DNA of 64,000 nucleotides, from the NCBI RefSeq assembly GCF_027595985.1, contig NC_073305.1, positions 118,824,114 to 118,888,113 of the forward strand, in the 5' to 3' direction. Positions 1 through 11,089 of the stretch are shown here, piece by piece (positions within the stretch are counted from its first letter, which is position 1; each line of letters begins with the position of its first letter). The notes under the pieces are model-generated. The model was not told the DNA's origin. It did not search any database and saw only the letters and a program-made list of their open reading frames with translations. The position numbers and the translations under genes were made by a program. Origin of the DNA: Sorex araneus (Eukaryota; Chordata; Mammalia; Eulipotyphla; Soricidae).

Positions 1-13
1 TAGAGAGAGAATC

Positions 14-169
14 TGGGCCACACCGTGCAATGTTCAGGAGTTGTTCCTGGCTCTGCACTCGGTAATTATTCCTGGTTCAGGGGACCATATGGGATGCCAG
101 GGATTGAAACTGGTTTGGTCATGTGCTGCAAGGCAAGCACCCTACCTGTTGTACTATCACTCTGGTCCT
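14..169 (-). mobile_element. Short tRNA-headed SINE (family A, SOR-like)
   Basis: Read on the minus strand it has the tRNA-like head, a decayed B box and the 'cagcatcccatatggtccc' body shared by all family-A copies here. It is near full length (about 155 bp) but moderately diverged. 'Family A' below means this roughly 160-bp element; its head matches the pol III A-box pattern TRGYNNARNNG and the B-box pattern GGTTCGANTCC in the best copies. Confidence 0.85.
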
Positions 170-818
170 AGATAAGATTATTTTAAGAACAAATAGTACA
201 ATGTTTAATATAGCAGCAAATTTCTTTAATATTTTAATTTTCTTTTAGAAAAGTATTATTTTGTAATTACTTTTATTTTATAATTATGTCTATTAAAAAT
301 AAATAGAAAAATTAAAATTTTTAAATAAATAAAAATGATAAAAGGCAATAAACTTCTGCCTTTCTCTGAAATCTTTCTTTAGGAGATCTCTCCTGTATGT
401 TTACCTACTTTATTTTATCTTTCTCTCACTTAAAGTACTTTTCTTATTTTCCCTTTCACGCCATCCCCAAAATAAATATAACAGTAAAATTGACATATTT
501 ATGAATTCTAAGTTTAGTATCTTAATAGGAAAAAAATAATTCAGAGTCAATGACTAGATCAGAATACAAATTTGGATTTTAAATGAGAACTCTGGGTCTG
601 GAATACCCAGCAAGGCATGAGTAATCTTGAATGCTGGTGGATCTGAAACCCCTACAGCAAAACCATACACAGTTCTCTCAAGTGGGATGTTGGTAGGAGT
701 GTGACAGTTGGGACTATTGTACTTGAACAGTTAAAATGGCATTGACATTTTTGGAGGGACCATTTTGATTCATAATGCATAATTTTCAACTTTCTTGCTT
801 TTGAACTTTAAAAATTTA
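170..818. other. AT-rich single-copy stretch
   Basis: No ORF of note, no recognised repeat and no RNA gene. Contains several short A/T runs only. Confidence 0.5.
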
Positions 819-826
819 ATAGTATG

Positions 827-1014
827 GGAGCTCAGTGATAGCACAGTGGGTAGGGCATTTGCCTTGCATGTGGCTGACCCGGGTTCAATTCCCAGCATCC
901 CATACGATCCCTTGAGCACTGCCAGGGTAATTACTGAGTGCAGAACCAGGAGTGATCCCTGTGCATTGCTGGGTGTGACCCAAGAAGCAAATAATAATAA
1001 TAATAATAATAATA
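827..1014 (+). mobile_element. Family A SINE with (AAT)n tail
   Basis: Complete copy with A box near 837, B box 'gggttcaattcc' and tail 'gggtgtgaccc'. The 3' tail has become an AAT microsatellite (991-1014). An 8-bp direct repeat 'atagtatg' at 819-826 and 1014-1021 is the likely target-site duplication. The 83-codon ORF across it is a translated SINE. Confidence 0.9.
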
Positions 1015-1021
1015 TAGTATG

Positions 1022-1482
1022 TTATGAAAACCCAGTTATTTGGTAATTACTGCAATACATTTGAAGTGTAGGAGCAAATACTTCCTACTCTAAAGATGCT
1101 TTAAAGACTCCCACTTTTTAGTGGAAATCAATAATATATGCCCACCTATGTATATTTCTGAGAAACAGAATAATAGGAATTGGCTCGGTTCATAGTACTA
1201 TAGCTCATAATTTACTGTAGGATGAGTATTAAGTGTCATCAATAGAAACAAATTATTGCCAATTTTCTAAGGTTTTAATGAGAAACATAAAGGTTGTCTG
1301 CAATTTGATAAGCTTGTTCTCAAGCCAATTTTATACTTCAACTTAACAAGATTTCTTCACCTAAACCAAAAAATGAAAACTACATGAATATTTCAAGTTA
1401 GTAAAACATTTATAACTTTTATACCAAAAAAGCAAACTAAGTGACATAATTTCTCCTGTAATTTATTAAATTTTAGTCAACA
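1022..1482. other. AT-rich single-copy stretch
   Basis: Nothing recognised on either strand. Confidence 0.45.
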
Positions 1483-1492
1483 CTTTCATTAT

Positions 1493-1747
1493 GACTGTCA
1501 CTGTCACTGTCACCCCGTTGCTCATTGATTTGCTCAAGCGGGCAACGTCTCCATTGTGAGACTTTTTACTATTTTACTATTTCTGGCATATCCAATACCT
1601 CACGGGTAGCTTGCCAGGCTCTGCCATGCGTGCAGGTGAGGTACTCTCCGTAGCTTGCTGGTCTCTCTGAGAAGGGCAGAGGAACCGAATCTGGGTCAGC
1701 CGTGTGCAAGGCAAACACCCAACTGCTATGCTATCACTCCAGCCCCG
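1493..1747 (-). mobile_element. Long tRNA-headed SINE (family B)
   Basis: Minus-strand copy of the second SINE type. Its sense head is the same as family A (ends 'ctatcactccagcccc' on the plus strand), but the body carries 'cggcaagctaccgagag' and 'cgatatgccaaaaacagtaac' and ends in repeated 'cagtga'. 'Family B' below means this roughly 240-bp element. The copy is nearly complete and is bounded by 'ctttcattat' on both sides (1483-1492, 1748-1757). Confidence 0.88.
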
Positions 1748-1757
1748 CTTTCATTAT

Positions 1758-2053
1758 CACAATCACGATCACGATAGCCCATTAATCACCGATTTCTCAG
1801 GTGGGCCCAATAACATCTCATTTCGTCCTTTCCTTGAGATCTTAGAAGTCCATCTGGACTTGGCCCTCCCAACGATGTTGCACTGAGGGCTCTTCAGGGT
1901 CACTGGAATGAGATCCAGCTTGTTACTGGATTTTGCATATGAATACACCATGGTAAGCTTGCAAGGCTGTCCCATGTGGGCAGGAAACTCTCAGAAGACT
2001 GCCAGTTTCTCCCAAAGAGAGAAGCAGGCTAAAGATATCGCGCGGCCGCTTGC
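1758..2053 (-). mobile_element. Headless long relative of family B (family C), 3' part
   Basis: Sense strand reads through 'gtcttctgagagtttcctgc', 'gtattcatatgc' and a roughly 100-bp segment missing from family B ('ccctgaagagccctcagtgc'), then the family-B-like terminal part. It ends in repeated 'gatcgtgat' instead of 'cagtga'. Its outer edge is a GC-rich block with a NotI-type site (2042-2049). It is flanked by 12-bp repeats 'cgctttcattat' (1746-1757, 2053-2064). Confidence 0.75.
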
Positions 2054-2299
2054 GCTTTCATTATAAATTAGACATTTTTGTTAGTTTTACAAATGATGTG
2101 TGATCTTTACTAGATCACCTTCTAAGATATATTTTTTAAAAATAATGCAAGTAAAGGAAGTAGCACTCGAAGGTTTGTTTCTTCCAAATCATAAATATTG
2201 ATGCAATACTGATAATAGCAATATCTATATAAATTTCTGTCTAGACATTGGATCTTATTATTTATATATAGTACACAATTTAGAATTTAGACTGGGACA

Positions 2300-2301
2300 A
2301 T

Positions 2302-2339
<38 letters not shown>

Positions 2340-2342
2340 AAA
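2300..2342. repeat. (TA)n microsatellite
   Basis: Alternating TA, with one C interruption, directly before a family B SINE. Together with the TA/TG tract at 2574 it suggests the SINE landed inside an existing TA array. Confidence 0.85.
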
Positions 2343-2574
2343 GCACTGTAGCACTGTTGTCCCCATTGTTCATCTGTTTGTTCGAGAGGGCACTAGTAAT
2401 GTCTCCATTCTGAGCCTTTTTGTTACTGTTTTTGGCATATCGAATACGCCAGGGGTACCTTGCCAGGCTCTGCCGTGTGGGAGGGATACTCTCAGCAGCT
2501 TGCCAAGCTCTCGCGAGGGAGAGAGGAATCGAACCGAGTCAGCCATGTGCAAGGCAAACGCACTACCTGCTGTG
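2343..2574 (-). mobile_element. Family B SINE
   Basis: Near-complete minus-strand copy running from 'gcactgtagcactgt' to 'caaggcaaacgcactacctgctgt'. The last head bases merge into the following TG/TA microsatellite. Confidence 0.88.
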
Positions 2575-2640
2575 TGTGTATATATATATATGTATATATA
2601 CATATATATGTGTGTATATGTTATATATACGTTTGTATAT
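2573..2640. repeat. Mixed (TG)n/(TA)n microsatellite
   Basis: TGTG followed by TATA with short TG islands. Small ORFs here (isoleucine/tyrosine/cysteine runs) are translated microsatellite. Confidence 0.85.
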
Positions 2641-3321
2641 AATCTCAATGAAAACTGGTTTCTTTTTATTTCTACCACATCAATAGTTCAATACTTGCTA
2701 TAAAAGGAATGAAAGCTACATATATATCTTGAAATTACTAACTAACGTGTGTTTTATATTCTTCAAAGAATTTGATAGTGTATATGTTGATTGTATAGAA
2801 CTTATTTTAGATAGGCAGAGACTGCAAAGCTACTGAGTATAACTTTTCTTGGTTTGCTTTTCAAGTAAGTATAACGATACTGAAATATAACCATGCATTA
2901 ACCTAAAACTTAAAGTTGTTCTGCATGTAATAAAAATGATATATTTTAAACATACAAAAACTTTATACAACTTATAATAACATAGTATCCCATACTGCAT
3001 GGCAGAGATTATTCAGATTCTCTATTAGAAAATTAGTTGTGATCACCCCTTATTTGTTCTGGGAATACTGTATTCTAAGATAAGAAAATACTGATTATGA
3101 TAAAGCCTAAAAATAATCTAACCATGAGGAAAACAATTAAAAAATGAAAAAGATATCTGCATAAACAGATTAAATCTGATAAAAGATGAATAACCAAAGT
3201 ATGCAAGCAATTTCTACAACTCAGTAGCATAAAATAAATGAATTTATCTACAAACTGGGCAAAGTGCATGAACAAATACTTATCAAAAGAATCAAAAGGA
3301 TCAACAAAAATTAAATTAAGT
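2641..3321. other. AT-rich single-copy stretch
   Basis: No supported feature; only scattered poly-A/T runs and stop-rich frames. Confidence 0.45.
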
Positions 3322-3455
3322 AAGGGACTAGAGAGGTAGCACAGAGGTTTAGAAGCATGTCTTGCATGCATTCAATCCTGATTTTATCACAAACACTGCA
3401 TAGTCCCCCAAGCATCATCAGACCCCACCCTGGAGGCCCAGAGCATCACCTGTAT
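3322..3455 (+). mobile_element. Old family-A-like SINE, diverged
   Basis: Head 'gggactagagaggtagcaca' and 'cttgcatgcattcaatcctg' are recognisable. The 3' half has drifted ('ctggaggcccagagcatc') and may be an older subfamily; a related phrase recurs at 53660-53710. Confidence 0.5.
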
Positions 3456-4010
3456 GTTCTCATAATTCCCAAGATCTCAAGCCCCCATCAGCACTTGCAT
3501 TCTTAGGCCTTGAAATGAACTTGCCCAGTTAGCTAAGAATCAGAAGAAAGGCCCCAGAGCCTCTTGAGCACTTCTTGAAGGCTGCCCTCCTGAAAGTGCC
3601 CAACTGGTACACTGTAAAGTTGCTTATATACCTAATAATCAAGCAAATGCAAATATAAATCACAATAAAAATAATTTCACACTTGTAGAAAATGTGTGTG
3701 GTTGTGTGTGTGTTGTGTTGCATAAGATGTGTTGAAATTGGAACTGGTTGTCTTTATTGGTGGGATTGTAGAGTAATGCAGAAACCATAAAAAGAAATGT
3801 GAATGATCCTTAAAAAAATAGACGATAGACAAGGCTTGCTCTTTCAAGCTTGTATTTTCCCTTGAACATGTATGTCTCTCTGCTTTTCCCAATCTGGAGG
3901 ATCTCAGGTTCTCTCTTGAACATATGTTCTTCTCTTTCTCTCCCTTCATGTCCTTTTAAGCAAATTTCATTGAATAAAAATCATCTTGCTTCTAAAAATA
4001 GAAAGAATAA
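3456..4010. other. Single-copy stretch with short GT tract
   Basis: Includes a GTGT tract at about 3691-3720. Nothing else is recognised; ORFs here are short and stop-limited. Confidence 0.4.
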
Positions 4011-4080
4011 AGAATAAAGAATAAAGGAAGGAAGGAAGGAAGGAAGGAAGGAAGGAAGGAAGGAAGGAAGGAAGGAAGGA
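4004..4080. repeat. (AATAAAG)n then (GGAA)n microsatellite
   Basis: About three 'aataaag' units grade into roughly 14 uninterrupted GGAA units. The Ser/Phe/Leu-Pro peptide on the opposite strand is its translation. Confidence 0.92.
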
Positions 4081-4431
4081 TCTATATTGCATGATTTTGT
4101 AAAAAATAGGGTAACTAATATAGAAAGAGTTGAGTGCTATTTGTGAAGGGCTTGGGGGGTGAATTGAAGAGCAGTGAGGAATTATTAAACAAATGATATA
4201 ACATTTCAATAATAGAATATAATATAAGTGCTAGTTGTCTATAATATAATACCATGCCTTTAGTTAAGTAATTTAGAAAAAATTTTCAGTAGGATATCAC
4301 TCATGTTAATAATCCATCATACAATTAAAAATGTAGATTGTTTACTATACTATTGAAAAATTGTGCTGCATTATTTTTCTTGTTAAATTTTTGTGACTGT
4401 TAATAATGACAGAAATACCTTTAAAGCATAA
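4081..4431. other. AT-rich single-copy stretch
   Basis: Nothing recognised. Confidence 0.4.
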
Positions 4432-4535
4432 GCAGGACAAGGGACATGGCACAAAGGGCAAGAGTTTATGCTTTGTATGCATAAGCCCCAGATTTAATAT
4501 CCAACACATTCATACCTCCAAAAGAAACAGGTGAT
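4432..4535 (+). mobile_element. SINE fragment, family-A-like, decayed
   Basis: 'gggacatggcacaaagggca', 'ctttgtatgcataagcccc' and 'gatttaatatccaac' follow the order of the SINE head, with many substitutions and a lost 3' half. Confidence 0.45.
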
Positions 4536-5027
4536 GCCCCCGAAAAAGCATACATAATAACACGAAGAGGTGAACATTAACATTAGCTCCAATAACTTCT
4601 AAATGAAACATTTTTTCACTTAAATTATTCTTACACCCTTTAGTCACCATAATGCAAAAAGTGTGCACGCACTGTGTAATACAGACCTTAGTATAATCTT
4701 CTAAGTATCACCCCATTTTAGAATTTATAAGAGAAAAAGAAAAAAAGGCAAAATATTTCTTTAACCTACCATTTGCTGAAACCATAGTGTACACTTCCAA
4801 AAAAAAAACCTTTTGTCTAAATGTTGGCCCAAGAAGAATTTTTTTGAATAATTTTAAAGAATATTTAAGCACATCTGTGATGAACATAGCATTCTGACAA
4901 AACAGTTCCCAGGTCTTCCTCCTCTCTTTAACATTGCTAGCTTTAAAAACTATTATGAAAGCCAGGAAAAAATTACTTCAAAAATTACTGAAATGTTAAT
5001 GGACCTCTTGAAAATAAAACACAATAT
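4536..5027. other. AT-rich single-copy stretch
   Basis: Several A-runs (4740, 4799) but no supported element. Confidence 0.4.
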
Positions 5028-5222
5028 GGGCAAGAGCTATAGAACAGCAGGTAGAGCACTTGTCTGGCATGCAGCAGCCAACCCAAGTTAGATCCCTGGC
5101 ACCCTACGTAGCCTCCCCACCTCCAGCCTACCAGGAATTATCCCTGACAAAGCCAACCCATGAGTAATCCCTGAGCACAGAGCTAAGAGTAACCTTTAAG
5201 CACTTCTGGCTATGGTCCAAAA
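5028..5222 (+). mobile_element. Family A SINE, older copy
   Basis: 'gagctatagaacagcaggtagagc' is the A-box region and 'aagttagatccctggcaccc' the decayed B-box region. The body has a roughly 20-bp insertion relative to other copies, and the tail reads 'cttctggctatggtccaaaa'. Confidence 0.75.
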
Positions 5223-5250
5223 AACCAAAATATATTAATAGAAATCGCTA

Positions 5251-5940
5251 TGTCATTGTATTGCTGCCATCCCAATGATCATTGATTTGCTTGAGTGAGC
5301 ACCAATAATGTCTCAATTCGTCCTAGCTCTGAGATTGTAGCAGCCTCTTTTTACTTAGCAGTGCCACGATGAAGGCTCTTTCAGGGTAAGAGGAATGATA
5401 CCCATCATTGCTACTGTATTTGGCATATCGGATAAGCCACGGAGGAGAGCTTGCCAGGCTCTGCCATGCGGGCAGGATGCTCTCGGTAGGTTGCCATATT
5501 CTCTGAGAGGGAGAACTCCGCTACAAGTGGTCTTGAGGCCTCAAATGCAACCACATGCTTCTGGGAGCCTTGTTTTATAGTTTCTGGATCTTGGCCATTG
5601 ATGGGATTACATTGCCCCAGGTGTGTTTGTGGGTGTGTCTGCCAAGCTACTGGAAAATGGGGGGTTTGGATGAAGGAGGCCCAATCCTGATGCTAGCAGG
5701 CTTGGAGATCTCAGCCCCAGGTCCTGAATACCTGGGTTCCTCTTCCGGTTCCTTAATGCATGAGGCTTGTCCGACATGTGGAGAGGGGTCTTGAGCATGG
5801 CTCTGGCTGGGGTCTGAAGGTCTTCAGAGGCCGGTGTCTTGCTTGGGTCAGGGAGGGAAACTCAACCTGGCCTGCTCCAAGGAGCTTCGGTGAAGACAGC
5901 CAGGTGTGGGGGCAAGAGACTCTGAAATAGAAATAAAGCA
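5251..5940 (-). mobile_element. Family C long retroposon, longest copy
   Basis: Sense strand runs from 'gagtctcttgcccccacacc' through 'atgctcaagacccctctcc', 'gcattaaggaaccgg', 'cccccattttccagtagc', then the family-B-like 'cctaccgagagcatcctgcc' and 'ccgatatgccaaatacagtag', and ends like family B. There is no tRNA head. About 690 bp is present; no poly-A or clear target duplication is visible. The 61-79 codon ORFs on both strands are its shadows and are broken or shifted in the other copies (47269, 60252). Confidence 0.78.
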
Positions 5941-5992
5941 AATATATATATATACATATATATATGCATATATATACATATAGAGAGAGACA
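5941..5992. repeat. (TA)n with CATA interruptions, then (GA)n
   Basis: Low-complexity tract abutting the outer end of the family C copy. Confidence 0.8.
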
Positions 5993-6113
5993 AAAAATAA
6001 TATTATTTTATCCTAATTTAGTAGCAGCTCAGGGTTACATAATGATTAAACAAGTGTGTTAAGAAAATTTTCTCAATTGCTCAAAAGCCAAAGTTTTAGT
6101 AGCCACAATTCTT

Positions 6114-6285
6114 TTTTTTTTCTTTTTGGGTCACACCCAGCGATGCTCAGGGGTTACTCCTGGCTTTGCACTCAGGAATTACTCCTGGCGGTGCTTGGGG
6201 GACCATATGGGATGCCAGGGATCGAACCCAGGTTGGCTGCGTGCAAGGCAAACGCCCTACCTGCTGTGCTATCGCTCCAGCACCA
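6114..6285 (-). mobile_element. Family A SINE, young, intact
   Basis: Near-consensus copy with poly-A (poly-T on the plus strand), intact B box GGTTCGATCCC and A box. It is flanked by an 18-bp perfect target-site duplication 'ttagtagccacaattctt' at 6096-6113 and 6286-6303. Perfect flanks and low divergence make this the youngest-looking insertion in the window and a good presence/absence marker. Confidence 0.96.
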
Positions 6286-6303
6286 TTAGTAGCCACAATT
6301 CTT

Positions 6304-9300
6304 AAGAAGGACCTAAATGTGAACTATAAATTGAGAACCTTTAAATTCTAGACAGCTGGCAGGTGCTCAACGAATTGGAACACCAAGAAATCCAATACCA
6401 CATCATCTCAGAACACTGTAGGGAGCAAGCCTCGAACAACGCAACAGAAAGTAACCCCCATTGACATAAGTTACGGCCCAAACCCCCCTAAAATAACAAA
6501 AAAAATCTTAATATAACAAATAGAAGGATGTTTCTGTAGAGTTCCCAAATGCAACTACATCCTTCTGCAGTGGGTGCTTTATTTTCAAAAGACAGCTAGA
6601 ATGGGCAATCTGCCCGTTCAAAGGGTAGCTGTCTGTTGATTATGCTTCCTTGGTAATTCTGCACTAGTCCTAAGAAATGCTTTTCTGGTTCCAGCTTACC
6701 CCATGTCAAATACAACCCAGTGATCCTCATTCTTTCACATAGGAAGAGGGTGAGTATCATCAAACGGAAGTGAACTCATCATTTTAAAGTCATTTTTAAA
6801 GACATAGTTACATGAATACAAGGAATCAAGTTAAGTAGATGATATATGAAGTTCCAAGTTGTGTTGTTTGTGAGGCATAAATATTTTTTGTTGTGTGTCC
6901 TACCATAAATTTTAAGGAATGCAGTTCGTCCTTCACAGGGGTTATGATAATACGTGCACACATACAAACAGAAAACACTTTTGAAATTATGCCGGCATTT
7001 CAAACATGGAAGACGGAGGAAAAAAACTACAGACCCATCATTGTGAAGCCCAGGAATGTTAGAAATATTGTTAAATCCTTCACAACATTCTACATCATTC
7101 AAATTCATCTAATACATTCTTTACAGGATGTGGTTTATAACAGAACTTTTCTCTATTAGTTGATAAACAGCTGTAAATGCAAAGAAATGAAATGTGAGGC
7201 GGGGGTGGGGGGAGTCTTATATTGCCAGATAAAGTTAATGAACATGGCTCAAGTTGAGGGTGAGTCAATAAATCCTTCTCTAAAAAAAAAATCCTCATTG
7301 AAGTTAATGGAATTTGTGTCTGGATATATAGTGAGGGTTTCATTCCAGTTGAATGCAATTGCACAATGGATACTGGATAGCAGTATCTCATTGATGTGTC
7401 ATTCTCTTAATCAGAGAATAAATGCTTTTTTTTAGAAATACTAAGGAATGTAAAGATCTTTCTATTTAGGAAAAAGTTAAATCATAATTGGCCAGCTGGG
7501 TATCTATTTTCTTCACTCAGTAATAGAGTTACTGCTCGCCAGCTTAATTTTTCACATGTTTCAGTAAGATTCAGAAATGAGGTTAACTTCTAAATGCTTC
7601 AGCATTATATCATCTGTAATGCTTAAGCTGATCTAAATACTAGAAGAAGATTCTTCCAAAGCCTGAAATAATTGGTTTATATATACAATTTATTACATGG
7701 TAAATATGTGTTTTCTTAGGAAATGTAACACATTTCAAAATGGTTTTGGTTTGTTTTTCACAAAGTGGGAAATATGATTGAAGTACATAGTCTCCCTATA
7801 TATGGCTATAGCTTAAATGATTTAAAAGATAATTATTTTCTGACATAAATGCTGCTATAATATTTTAGTAATTTTACAGATTAGATAAATTGCTATCAAA
7901 TTTTATATCTCTATCACTATATTGTTCTGATAGTTATTTCTAAAGAGATTATTAATAAAAATAAAATAATTGCCTTTAAAAAAATAAAATCCAGGAAAAT
8001 CCACTAGTTCTTAAATTGTAAAATATTATGAATGGCCCAGAAGCTATTTTTCTTATTGTACTAGCACATTCCAAGGGCCTCATGGTCCAAGATCATGGCT
8101 CTAGTTCCAGCCATCACATCTGCATTTAACAGTAAATGGAAAAAATATGAAGAGAGACTAACATGTTTTTTATTTAAGAATACCTCCCAAATTACGTATA
8201 CATCATTTATAGGTGAACATAATCATCTTACTTTGTCCTTTAGCTAAAGAAACTAAGACATAATCAATATGTATCATTAAAAAATGATTTTGTTCTTACT
8301 GTAAAAGAGGAGGACTATGAATTTCAGAAAGGAATACAATTACCTGCCACAATTACTATATTCTACTTACTACCTAGGGAAAAAGGCTCAATTTGCATTG
8401 CCAGGAGCTTCCCAACCATAATAACTGCACATTTGTAGGAAATTTGTAGCTATTACTATGACAGAATTATTATCTAAAGCAGTGGCAGTTTTCAAAATGG
8501 TTATCAGTGACTTCCTGCTGATCATGGCTCATCAGTTTCTGCTGTGTGAAAAAAGTTCTGACACATCCTTCTGTTGCTGATATATGCTGGAATAATTTAC
8601 ACTGAGCCATATTGAAGTTAAGTTGATGAAGATACTTCCAGCAACAGAGTACTTGTCCACGTGTGAATTAGAAAACAGTGAAATATAGCAGGGAGCAATG
8701 GTGACAACATCCTGGAGAGTGTGCTAAGGAGGACTCGTTCTGCTACCTGAAAGCAGGCATTGTCTTCTTAGTCCCACTATTTAATATAATAGAGACAATC
8801 TTTGTTGAAAAGACTACCCTTAGCATTTGTATCATCCGTTATGAAGCCTATTATTTTAAATTTTTATTTAAGTATCTCATTTCTGGTACATAGTTTTTTT
8901 ATATATTCTATGTCACTGCTATTTACTTCCCAAAACTTTAGACAGACTTTAATGGGGGTAGTTTCTTCAAAAAGATGGTATTCTTTTGAGACTATACTGT
9001 CCCTGAATATCCCTTTATCTTTTCTTTTCTCTTATCTCTTTTTAAGCAAGTGGTCAGACCATACAAAATAAGCTTATATTCATTACCTCAGAGAATGAAT
9101 GGAGTAAGTCAGAAAGCTGAAATTTCTGTAAGATATCCTGGATTTATTTTCAAAAATCTTAAACCCCAGGAAGAAGAAGGAATTTGCTAACATAGACAAA
9201 ATGTTTTGTCCCAAAGCCAGGGGTTGATGAGTTAAAGTACAAGGAGAAAAACAACCACAAGCAGAAAGGAATTCTTTCTGAACTAAAAAGATATTTTTGG

Positions 9301-9839
9301 GGGGATTTCAGCAGGGTTTCTTTTGCACTACTGTTCTTTGTAGTGGGTGGGGAAAAAAAATAAAGTTTGAACATCCGAAGAAAAGTGAGCATGAAGTTCA
9401 GAATCCATATAACATACTAAAATTTCAGCAAGGACAAGTGGGAAATGTGGTAATGCAGGTGTTTCTCAGTGATAAACTCCTGACCCTGTAGACTAGTGCT
9501 CAAAAAAAAAAAAAAAGCTCCTGAACCAATAGAGTCAGGTTCCTGGATGGAAAATTTAATGAATATCTGTCAGAAAGTACATGACATGCCACCCATGCCT
9601 GAATTTGTTGGTGTATACAAGTAATCCAAAATCTTCGCACAAATCTAGAAAAGAATAGATCTTAATAAGGATCAGAAACAAAAGTTCTAAATAAAAATTC
9701 ACTTGAAACTAAAATGTTTTTATATGTGTATTAATAAAATGAATCTGTCTATTATAATGTTAGACTTTTTAATGGTCATCAGGTGTTTTGTGCCCAGGGT
9801 AAGAATACAATTTTCAAATATATTTTCTTTTAATTTTTT
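6304..9839. other. Long AT-rich stretch without recognised genes
   Basis: 3.5 kb with no SINE of confident identity. 6345-6640 is less AT-rich and may be an unrecognised old repeat ('gcctcgaacaacgcaac'). G-rich tract at 7199-7213. A 15-bp A-run at 9503 could be an old retroposon tail. ORFs of up to 109 codons are stop-limited, overlap on both strands and show no known motif. Confidence 0.45.
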
Positions 9840-9842
9840 ATT

Positions 9843-9916
9843 TGGAAGTGGGTGTGGTCATAATCCTCTGCATTCCGGGATCAATCCTGGCTCAGGGATG
9901 ATACTTGTTGGGTGAC
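9843..9916 (-). mobile_element. SINE fragment, family-A-like
   Basis: Only the 3' tail ('gtgggtgtggtc') and a compressed part of the body are present. Weak similarity. Confidence 0.3.
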
Positions 9917-10025
9917 TCAAAGGATCTTGAAATATATTTTAAGTCATTTAAGTTTCTTCCATCACCTCTTCCACATTTCACAAGTTTATCATGTATATTT
10001 GTGTTACAAATGGAATTGTGCTTTT

Positions 10026-10032
<7 letters not shown>

Positions 10033-10062
<30 letters not shown>
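10033..10062. repeat. (AC)n microsatellite
   Basis: About 15 uninterrupted AC units. Confidence 0.95.
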
Positions 10063-10063
<1 letters not shown>

Positions 10064-11089
10064 CATCTTACCTCGGTTTTATTGCGTCTTAGAACTAAAT
10101 GATAATATTTCTCTTTTCCAATCATTTCTTGACCCATCATTATTGTAAAATACTTCTAACATATATGATTACAAGTTCAACAGTTTTCTTATTTATGTGC
10201 ATTATACTATCTTTAAGTGGTCATAACCTTAGTTTTTTAATTTTTCCAATTATTTTATAAGTCCTCTGTTTTAATCAAATAGTAATTACTCTCTCCTACC
10301 TGGCAATAGCTGAGCAGTCAGTCCCTCTGCCTTTCTCTTGACATTTTCTAGCATCTTGGGATAGCTATCATTTTTCTTTAGAGTCACCTCTTCATCATGC
10401 CAAGGACCACAATTTACCCCACATAGTACATTTGAAAATCCACTTATCATTGTGATCATTTCTCTCAAGTGCTCCAGCTTTTTCAAGTCAGTTTTCAACT
10501 ATTGATGCAGAAATAGCTACAAAATGCTATTTTTTCTCGCCTGAAATACTTATATTTCTCAAAGCAATTGATGATCATCTGATCATTTCTTCTTATATCT
10601 CATTGTTTGGATTTTTCATGATTTCACATACATTTTAAAAATATATAAATGAGGTAGTTTCTGACTCTTAGATTTCTTGAAACCACAAGAGTAAACACAG
10701 AGATTCTCTTTAGTCAGAAAAATATGTTTACAGGTTCTGATTAGGATGTGTCTCTAGTTGTATGACACAGGAAATAATTTTTGTTGAAGATCTCACAGAT
10801 GACTAGCACAAGATATATGTGCATCGTGTCTGCTAAAACCTTGACACAACCGTTAATAATCATTTTCTGTAAGAAACCAACATTATTATAATTCAGCATT
10901 ATTAAAATTTTATAGAAAAATTTTATGGAAAAATTTTAAACTATAAAAACAGGGAAATAGCATTCACTGCTGAACTACTCAAGTAATAAATATTGATGAA
11001 ATCAATATGTTTTATTGGAAAATTTTGCCATAATATGAATACATATTTAGTGCTTAAGATAGTATTGTTGTCTGAGCAGAGGGGAGAAG
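10063..11089. other. Single-copy stretch
   Basis: No gene or confident repeat. 10280-10500 is slightly more GC-rich; its 70-codon minus-strand ORF has no recognised domain. Confidence 0.4.

Noticed and set aside
795-1046. Recurring peptide like 'GRAFALHVADPGSIPSIP' in many small ORFs
   Set aside because: It is the tRNA-derived SINE read in one frame, seen at 795, 25401, 49297, 63379 and others; not a protein family.
2042-2049. NotI-type GCGGCCGC sites (2042, 34798, 42484) as vector or cloning contamination
   Set aside because: Each lies within sequence continuous with genomic or repeat DNA; no vector sequence adjoins them.
6345-6640. Possible LTR or retrocopy after the young SINE
   Set aside because: It feels non-random in composition but I could not identify ends, duplications or a related copy in the window.
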